Assembly (NCBI RefSeq): GCF_026914185.1
Contig: NC_070572.1
Location: 2,790,001-2,854,000 of the forward strand
DNA: 64,000 bases
Direction: 5' to 3'
DNA from: Puccinia triticina
Taxonomy: Eukaryota; Basidiomycota; Pucciniomycetes; Pucciniales; Pucciniaceae
The position numbers were made by a program, and so were the translations under genes. The notes beneath the pieces are model-generated. The model had not been told where the DNA came from, searched no databases, and was given only the letters and a program-made list of their open reading frames with translations. Positions 57,301 to 64,000 of this stretch are shown here, piece after piece (position 1 is the stretch's first letter; every line of letters starts with the position of its first letter).

Positions 57301-57990
57301 TGCAAGGCCTACAATGAAGTTGAACCTTCATCTAAACCCAAACCTAAGCCAAAGAAGCCAAAGAAAAAAGCAAAACTCAAGAAGGACAATTCCATTGAGA
57401 TTTGCCACAACCCTGGAGTATCACACTGCACAGCAATCAGCTCACTACATCATTGATTGTTCAAAGCTTACCTTTGATAAGAACAATCCCCCTCTTCACA
57501 TCAACTTCCACATTGAGGTCAGTGATGTTGATGATGTTCCTCAACAAGACAGTTTCATGGCGACCACCAACTGGCCCTTCAAGCTGAATGTTGGCGGGGC
57601 AACATACACGCTCATCTCTTGAGGATATTGGAATGGCGGCCACTACTGGTGTAAGGTCCTTTGGAGCGCAAATATCTTGGCCAAAAAGATAAGTCTAACA
57701 GTGGTTTGGTTGCATAAAAATGTGGAGAATGACGGCTATGCTCAACAAATCAATTGAGTGCCAAGTTCAATTGCCAGTGCAGAACAGTACACCAGCTGGG
57801 TCTTGTATTCGCGTACGTGGACGCCTTCCAAGGAAGAATATGTTATTAAGTCCATCCAGAGGATTGTGGATGAAAATCCCGACTCAGTTGGAGATGTCCC
57901 CTTCAGAGAAATGAAGGTGATCTTGAACATATCTCATTCTTTGACGTTGATTGTACACAAGGGACCAGCGCCAAACAACTCTCAATCTCA
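54330..57990 (+). pseudogene. Mutator-like (MULE) transposase, decayed copy 2
   Basis: Starts in an acidic region next to the hAT end, shifts frame near 54460, then TYKMYIDHGCKLDKQGYPIYPN. Cys-rich blocks CLAALVCNNPSCKWAGSPPTGKG (about 54660) and RHKVKHPHPWP (about 55000) resemble a WRKY-GCM1 zinc-binding domain. The DDE core has ISDVTYQYFETGYLL (about 55595), VLDFSWAQ (about 55815), CxxH in GCREHYR (about 55905) and the catalytic Glu in NAQESMH (about 56330), so all catalytic residues survive. The C-terminal part has a Lys/Pro linker (57320-57385) and a segment with NGGHYWCK (about 57635) and END, of unknown role. Stops at about 57620 and 57755 are consistent with CGA to TGA change. Introns are packed with TTGTAAA/TTTACAA words. 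Confidence 0.82.
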
Positions 57991-58601
57991 AACAGTCTTC
58001 AAGGTGATCAAACAGGAAAATATGGTCATGCATATTTTTTTTTGATGGTTTGCAAAAAAACTTGTGAAAAATTGTATTTCTGTTAGCCTTGATGTTATTT
58101 TACGGCCTTCATATTACAATCTATGATGAGTTGCAAATTTCCACATAAAAGGGTTGCAAGTGGAAATTTGCAACCCTTTTATCTTGCAATGCATGTGGTT
58201 TGCAAAATATGTTTTGCAAAATTGGTCTTCAGACCGCTAATTTAGGTTTTTACAACCTTAGTTTTGCGCACCTTCACTTTGCAACTCACGTTTTACAATG
58301 ATGAGTGGTAAAATTACATAATTCATGGTATAATGTATAATTTTACAACCCATATGACTCGCAAAAAATGAGTTGTAAAATTGCAGTGACCCATACTTTG
58401 TTGGGTATTCTGTAAAAGTTTATAAGGAGATAATGAGGTGTAAGGTTTTGAGAATTCTCATATGAATTACTACCCTGTATTGTGGGTTTTGTTACTAAAT
58501 TAATTACAGGTGGTCTTTTTGATATTCTAGAGGGTGTGAAATTCTGAAACAACGTGCTTTGGTTGTATAATAGAGGAGGAGTCTTCTTCATGCAGCTTAA
58601 A
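57991..58601. other. MULE 3' flank, TTGCAAC/TTGTAAA-rich
   Basis: No gene. Repeated TTTGCAA, TTTACAAC and GAGTTGTAAAA words to about 58385 resemble the flank of MULE copy 1 (4500-4790). Followed by the 3' flank of the next minus-strand gene. Confidence 0.45.
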
Positions 58602-60665
58602 CTAAAGTCCAGGGTACAAGATAGAATCCAAGATTGTGTATACCTTTGTGATATCATAGAGCAAGTTGGTCTCCTCAGTCAGTTCAATGCTTTCTTTGAG
58701 TCTCTGAATCTCAAGCACTTGATCTTCAAGTGTATCCCGTTGAGTGTGGAATTCCTGGATAATTTTGGTGAGTCGATCTCGAGTGTTTTGGCTGACCAGA
58801 GTTGCAAAGGAAGTTCCTTTCAAATGATCATCCCCCTTACGGTCCAATAATTCAAACAGTCTGTCGTCAAATCCCGTGAAAAAGTTTGCTAAAATGTTCT
58901 CCTTCGGCTCTTCTGTTGGCGGAGAAATTAACATTCGAGCACAACATCAGAGTCGGAGCAAAAGATTATGCAGCTGTCCAAGGTCAATTAGCTAAGCTGC
59001 GCAGATTGACTTACGAGAAATTTTCATTTCACTCAAGAGTTGATCTATCATTGATTTGTCTGGTTGTTGAGGGGGTTCAGGGAAGTAAGACTCGGCAGCA
59101 GCTTTGATGATCTTATTATAACTTGCGGGACTCTGGATAAATTCTCTGATTGCCTGTTGATCGTAAATCATCCAAGCTTCAAGCCCTCGGAATGAGTTAG
59201 GTTTGAGAAAGGCATCTCGTGTCAGGTAGAGAGACTTGGCTTTTTGATCAAGTTCAAAAAGAAATGTCTGGGTTAGTGCTATGGTTGCTCTCTTCACCAC
59301 TTCCACCTGCTGGGATTCCGGGGCTATACAATGCTGGAGAATGTCCTCGGCATGCTTTTCTAACAATAGTTTCTTAAATTCAGCTTCTGATCCTAAGCTT
59401 TTCACCAGTTCTTCTTTCGACTTTCTTCCTGCCACGTGTAGCCTTAGTCTAGTTATGGGGTCAATGATCCCCTTTTCAAATAATTCTTCAATGAACGGAT
59501 TATTCACGAAGTTCGTTCCGGACGCTGGTTCCTTGAAGTTTTCCATCTTTGTCAATTTCCTTAAAGTTCTACGAGTAGATGGTGCTTTTTTGATCACTTC
59601 TAAATCTTCCTTGGGCAGAGAAGTAGCTGGACCAGTCGATTTATCGAGCGCTAAGCGGATTTTAGCTCGAGGGTCATAAACTTGTTGCAACTTTTTGTAT
59701 ACTGCTTCGGTGCTCATCCTAATGGGGGAAAATCGCCTGAAAAGACTTTCACGCCACACAACATCTTCTTCTTGGGTGCTTTTGAGCACCGTTCCGAGAA
59801 CACTTTTGATCTCGCCAAGCGTTGGGAAAATATTCCCCAGTTGGTCTACAACAACACCTTCAACAAAATTTGTTACTTGAGGAGAAATCTCTGTCAGGAT
59901 ATTTTCCAAGCCTGAGATCATGATGAAGCGGTTAATCTGTTTCACCAATTCGAGATCCTTGGGCAGGGTTCGGATAATTTCTTCCACCGTCGAGGGAGGA
60001 TCAGTAGGTATATGAGTTGTCTCCACAGGTTTATTGGTCGTTTGGGCGGCACGGGCTTTTGCAAAGCGTTGGAAATAATCTTCTGTTGACTGATCATAAA
60101 CGGCGTTGGGAATATATCTCCTCATATCAGTGTGCGATAGCTCCCATTTTGTTTCGCGCTCGATCCTCCTCTCTCTTTCCTTTCTGAGCCTTTCCGCTTT
60201 CGATTTCTTGGGCGCCCACGCGGCTGGGACGGGTTCAGGCTTGCCATCTCCTTTGAATCTTGCCCTAGATTCGATACCTGAAATAAATGCCCGAAGCTCT
60301 TTATCGAAGTCGCCGCGAAATGCATTGCGATTAAGGTTGTGGAGGGTGCGGATGACCTCCTGCATCGCCTCGGGTTTAGCTTTGCTAAAGGACCGTAGAA
60401 ATCGTTTGACATCTCGACTGATAGACCTCTCAATGCCTTTCCATTTGTTCATGAGATGGTGGGACTCGAGCGCCTTTATTCTTTGTTCTCGTTCACGGAT
60501 ATCTTCTAGATAAGTCTGATATAGTGAGATGGACTTTTTGAATGCCTCCGGAGATTCAACGTTAGATGGGTTGCCTGATTGAGCCAGCCTCTCCCCTATG
60601 AATTGCGCCAACCCTTCTGGGGTCCAGTTGATGTCATCGCCATCTCTCTTGTGACCATTGGCCAT
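58602..60665 (-). CDS. unknown protein, paralogue A
   Basis: Exons 60665-59015 and 58912-58602 (GT-AG intron, phase 1) give 653 residues starting MANGHKRDGDDINWTPEGL. The frame is open upstream to a possible acceptor at 60694, so further 5' exons may exist. Mostly helical and charged, with a basic stretch near residues 160-185 (KKSKAERLRKERERRIE) and a C-terminal coiled-coil-like segment (QRDTLEDQVLEIQRLKESI). No catalytic motif, signal peptide or membrane helix seen in this model. Clearly paralogous to the gene at 62783->64000 over at least 370 residues. Conservation of intron position and phase shows both copies have been under protein-level constraint. Function unknown; probably a lineage-specific family. 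Confidence 0.75.
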
Positions 60666-61664
60666 TATTACTGCCACTTGATCTCTAGACCTCCCTGAAA
60701 AACAAAAAACAGTGAAGAATCAATCTATGGTCAATGTACGATTGAAAATCAGGGTGAGGTTACTTACTGTACATCTCCAGCTCTGTTTGAGTGGGTGGGC
60801 GAGACGGAAGAATCTTTAGTGGGGTGAGGGGTCAGTTTTGTCATATCATTGCATCTGAGCAGGCCTTACATATGGCATCTGAAAATCACGGACCACTTCA
60901 CCGTTGACGATGATTGGCTCGAATTGACTGAAATCAGTTCACAAGGCTCAAGTCAGTTGTATGTGAGCTCATGGAGAGAAGTTGCTGGGTGATGGGCTAA
61001 GTGGCAGCTTACCCGTGGCGAATTTTCCGAAGTCTTTCAAGCTTGCGGAACTGAATTTTTTGCTATATATCGAGAAGGATTTTTGAGGTAAGTTGTTAGC
61101 CCTTTTCTAAGAATGATAGATATAAGTCAGATTGCCCACGACTTCAGGTTCTGTTGGCTGAGCTCGACCTTTCAACTTGTCCCACAATTTTGGCTTTGAG
61201 AAAATTTGATCAGTTTGAATCTCACCAACTCCAGGCACAAGACACAATCAGATTGCAAGACTATATAACTTACTACACAATCCTCCAACTGTTTTAGCCT
61301 AGAATGGATGGGCGAATAAACAATTGATCAGACCCAGTTCTCCTCACTAGACTGTTCAACTCACGCGCCTTTTAATTTTTTTACAGGCCACAGATTGTAA
61401 AGGAATGAAAAGGAAAATGAATCTCACTGGAAAATCTTTCGAGTATCGCCAGGGGTGGTGGTAGGTCTTGGCTTAGTTTTTTTGAGCTGTAAAATGTTAC
61501 CATCTCTTATAAGTTTCTTGGCGGCAGGGAAGATCAAAGAATTTTGAATATAAAGGTTCGGAATCACATACAATTTTGCTCAAACTACATTTTGAAAAAT
61601 TGAATTCAATATGAGTGCTTTGTATATTTTTTTTGAGAGAGAGAAATCAAAAGTTAGCTGCGTA
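60666..61664. other. intergenic or 5' introns of paralogue A
   Basis: A GTAAGT donor on the minus strand at about 60769 and the acceptor at 60694 suggest at least one upstream exon near 60770-60830. A link to the signal-peptide ORF at 61665-62120 is possible but I could not close it in frame. Confidence 0.35.
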
Positions 61665-62120
61665 CTATTTCTTGGGGGACCTCAGACGGCCGTTTAAAGT
61701 TTTGGTACTTAATTCTTCTTCAACATTTGATCCATCTGATTCTGGTGTTGCAGGAGTGCCTGGGGTGTGGCCGACAAGAGAATTCTTGGGGGGCATTTCT
61801 GAATGATCGTTTGCTTCTTTTTGGAAACCCGATCTGTCAGAGCTTGGATAAGTGGCGGCCTGGTAGGCGGCCAGGTACCCATCTTGATGCTTGCTGGTGG
61901 AAGGAAGGTGTCTTTGCTTGGTTGGTTGTTTCAGTGAAGATATTGCATAGTCTCCATCAAGAGAAGCGAGACGTTTGCTCGCGGCAGCTGTGTTGTCACT
62001 TGCCGCAATAGCCTCAGCGTCTGTCGCGACACATCTCTTCGACAAATGTCGAAGTGATCGAGAACTCGAAAGAAAGCAGAGAAAGAAAACGATAGGTATA
62101 AGGGATGTTAGGGGGTGCAT
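61665..62120 (-). CDS. secreted protein or signal-peptide first exon
   Basis: 151 residues from ATG at 62120. The N-terminus MHPLTSLIPIVFFLCFLSSS is a strong signal peptide, followed by a basic RSLRHLSKR that could be a Kex2-type processing site. The rest is low-complexity and hydrophilic (Ser-, Ala-, Thr- and Pro-rich), ending PKK before TAG; a GTACGC donor overlaps the stop, so it may continue in another exon. It lies upstream of and on the same strand as paralogue A, and may be its first exon or a separate small secreted protein. Confidence 0.5.
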   Translation of the reverse strand: MHPLTSLIPIVFFLCFLSSSRSLRHLSKRCVATDAEAIAASDNTAAASKRLASLDGDYAISSLKQPTKQRHLPSTSKHQDGYLAAYQAATYPSSDRSGFQKEANDHSEMPPKNSLVGHTPGTPATPESDGSNVEEELSTKTLNGRLRSPKK

Positions 62121-62782
62121 GATTGTGGCTTCAGGGGAATCTTCGGCAGCGATGTGGATGGGATGTGGCCTGCTTATTGCGTCTTATCCGAGCTCATCCG
62201 ACCCAATCCGACCCCTTGCTACATGTTCTCAGCTTCAGTACGTACCATTTTGGCATGCTCCAATTGAGGGCCCACCTAGGCCTCTTACATCTCTATTGAC
62301 TATGAATGTAAGAGATTTCATTGCCGTACATTCGGAGATGTCAGGGTACAGTTGAGAATTATAAGCCAATTGTGATAAAACCGTAGGATCTGAGTTCTGA
62401 ACTTATGTATATGAAAGATGAAAATTCAGCATGTCACTGAAAGCGCCGCAGTTCGGGAGTCCCTCATTCCGGGCGGGCGCTTCGAAGTTCGCGCCCAGGA
62501 CTCAGGAGGGACTTGTTCAGCGCACGCCCCCGACGGCTGACGGCCGGCAGCTCAGAGTCTTCAGGGCCCAAAAAATATGGTGATGTGCGGAGGTGGCTGG
62601 GGGATTTGCGATTCGGGGTGATAATGATATGAAGGGAAATTGATCATTAATGAAATTCCAAATTTGCGAGTGCGTGCCCGTGCCGTGGGGTTTTACACAA
62701 AACAGTGGCAAGTCACTGCCCAAACTGATATGGAAGGAAATGTATTTATCTTGCTTGACTGAAGAACTGGGGCAGAGTTTGA
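62121..62782. other. intergenic with one hairpin
   Basis: Hairpin of the dispersed family at about 62457-62517 (GGGAGTCCCTC...GAGGGACTTG, inner GGGCGCTTCGAAGTTCGCGCCC). No gene supported. Confidence 0.45.
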
Positions 62783-64000
62783 TCAATCCAGCTCGATCCC
62801 AGGCCATAAGATAGAAGCTAGGATCCTAGATAGCTGGGGGATTTCGAGGGCCAATTCGTTCTCCTCAGCCTGATTTATTCCATCCTTGAGTCGCTGAATC
62901 TCAAGCACTTGATATTTGAGTGTTTCTCGTTGAGTGTAGAATTCCTGGACAATATTTTTGAGTTTGTCTTGTACTTCTTGGCTCAGAGTCTTGAAAGAAA
63001 TGCCTGTTGATTGGTTGCTCCCTTCTACCAGTGGGTGGCACAACAATTCATACAGTCTTTCGTCAAAATTAGGAAACTCTTTAGCTAGAATGTTCTCCTT
63101 TGGCTCGTCTTCTGGGAGAGGAACTAACATTCGAGAACAGTATTTGAGTAGCTATTCCAGTTCAATTAGCTTTCAAGTTGCGAGATTCACTCACGAGGAA
63201 GTTTCATCTCAGTCAAAAGTTGATCTATCACTGATTTGTACCGTTTTTTAGGGAGTTCAGGGAGGTAAGACTCGGCGAAGCATTTTATGATCTTCTGCGA
63301 ACTTGCGGGACTCTCGATGAATTCTCTGATTGCCTGTTGATCGTAAACCATCCAAGCTTCTACTTCCTTAAATGAATTTGGTTTTAGAAAGGCATCTCGT
63401 GTCAGGTAGATAGACTTGGCTTTCCGATCGAGTTCAACAAGAAATGACTCGGTTAGCATTTTGGTTGCTCTATACACGACTTCCATCTGCTGGGATTCCG
63501 GGGCTATGCAATGCTGGAGAAGGTACTCGGCATGCTTGTCCATCATTAGTTTCTTAAATTCAGCCTCTGATCCTAAACCTTTCACAAGTTCCTCTTTTGA
63601 TAATCTTCCCGCTTGTAGCTTTGTTCTAGTTGTCAAGTCAATGATCCCCTTTTCAAGGAATTCTTCAATAAACGGATGATTCACCAAGCTCTGGCCCGAC
63701 GTCGGTTCCTTGAAATTTTCTATCTTTATCAAATTCTTCTTCCAAATTTGCTTTTCATTTTCTATCACTTCTGGTGTTTGTTTCTCCATTGGGGACAATG
63801 CAGCCATGAAGCTTCTGCGAGTAGACGGTACTTGTTTGAGCGCATCTAAATCTTCCCGGGACAGAGAAGTAGCTGAACCAGCCGGGTTATTGAATATGTC
63901 GGTGCGGATTTGAGCTTGAAAGTCAGGAACTTGTTGCAACTTTTTGTATACTGCTTCGGGGCTCATCCCATCGGGGGAAAATCGATTGAAAAGACTTTCA
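62783..64000 (-). CDS. unknown protein, paralogue B (5' end beyond window)
   Basis: Exons 63111-62783 (last) and >64000-63194, joined by a phase-1 GT-AG intron at the same place as in paralogue A. Shared blocks include SPEAVYKKLQQV, KPNSFKEVEAWMVYDQQAIREFIESPAS, HCIAPESQQMEVV and EPKENILA. About 26 residues around MEKQTPEVIENEKQIWKKN are present here but absent in A. The C-terminus is IELD where A ends PGL. Frame is open to the window edge. Function unknown. Confidence 0.78.

Overview
The window looks like a gene-poor, repeat-rich chromosome segment of a rust fungus (Pucciniales, most likely a Puccinia relative). The evidence is nuclear genes cut by many short GT-AG introns (roughly 65-130 bp), mitochondrial-protein genes of ordinary fungal type (small TIM chaperone, type II NADH dehydrogenase), and an overwhelming load of nested transposons (MULE, hAT, Ty3/Gypsy, MITEs). 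No database search was possible, so the taxon is an inference.

Host genes, all recovered by joining exons by eye: a 13-exon prolyl oligopeptidase (24169-27585, +); a 7-exon, 299-residue, 11-cysteine secreted protein (29074-30496, +); a 7-exon type II NADH:ubiquinone oxidoreductase (46124-48474, +); a two-exon TIM9 (50817-51214, -); and a pair of same-strand paralogues of unknown function (58602-60665 and 62783->64000, -) with a signal-peptide ORF between them (61665-62120, -). A broken RecQ-type helicase fragment lies at 22358-22693 (-) and a degenerate unknown remnant near 19416-19960 (-).

Mobile DNA, left to right: a decayed Mutator-like element (MULE, 1-4160, -) split by a solo LTR (270-1428) and a small 3-bp-TSD MITE (2673-2888); a long-inverted-repeat element (5120-6463); a small TIR element (6498-6641); one Ty3/Gypsy element spanning 6717-19078 that holds two solo LTRs (10502-11133 and 17898-19064), two hAT-like MITEs (12558-12929, 15592-16058) and several nonsense codons; dispersed GC-rich hairpins; an 8-bp-TSD MITE (31736-32146); a young gag-only LTR retrotransposon with near-identical LTRs (32833-36090, -); a remarkable array of about 16 palindromic units (36525-37300); a nest of repeat units holding a MITE (38336-38743), another MITE (39024-39243) and a nearly full-length hAT transposon (39454-43236); a second hAT with very GC-rich ends (51560-54329); and a second MULE copy (54330-57990, +).

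The most unusual signals are (1) four hAT-like elements that all end CAAC...GTTG, all appear to have 7-bp rather than 8-bp target duplications, and each have a body built from its own short word; (2) the palindromic array; (3) a dispersed family of short 'AAGTCCCTC...GAGGGACTT' hairpins; (4) a Gypsy primer-binding region that continues for about 49 nt as antisense tRNA-Tyr including the non-templated CCA; and (5) the gag-only retroelement. Several insertions can be proved because removing the element plus one target copy restores the host reading frame.
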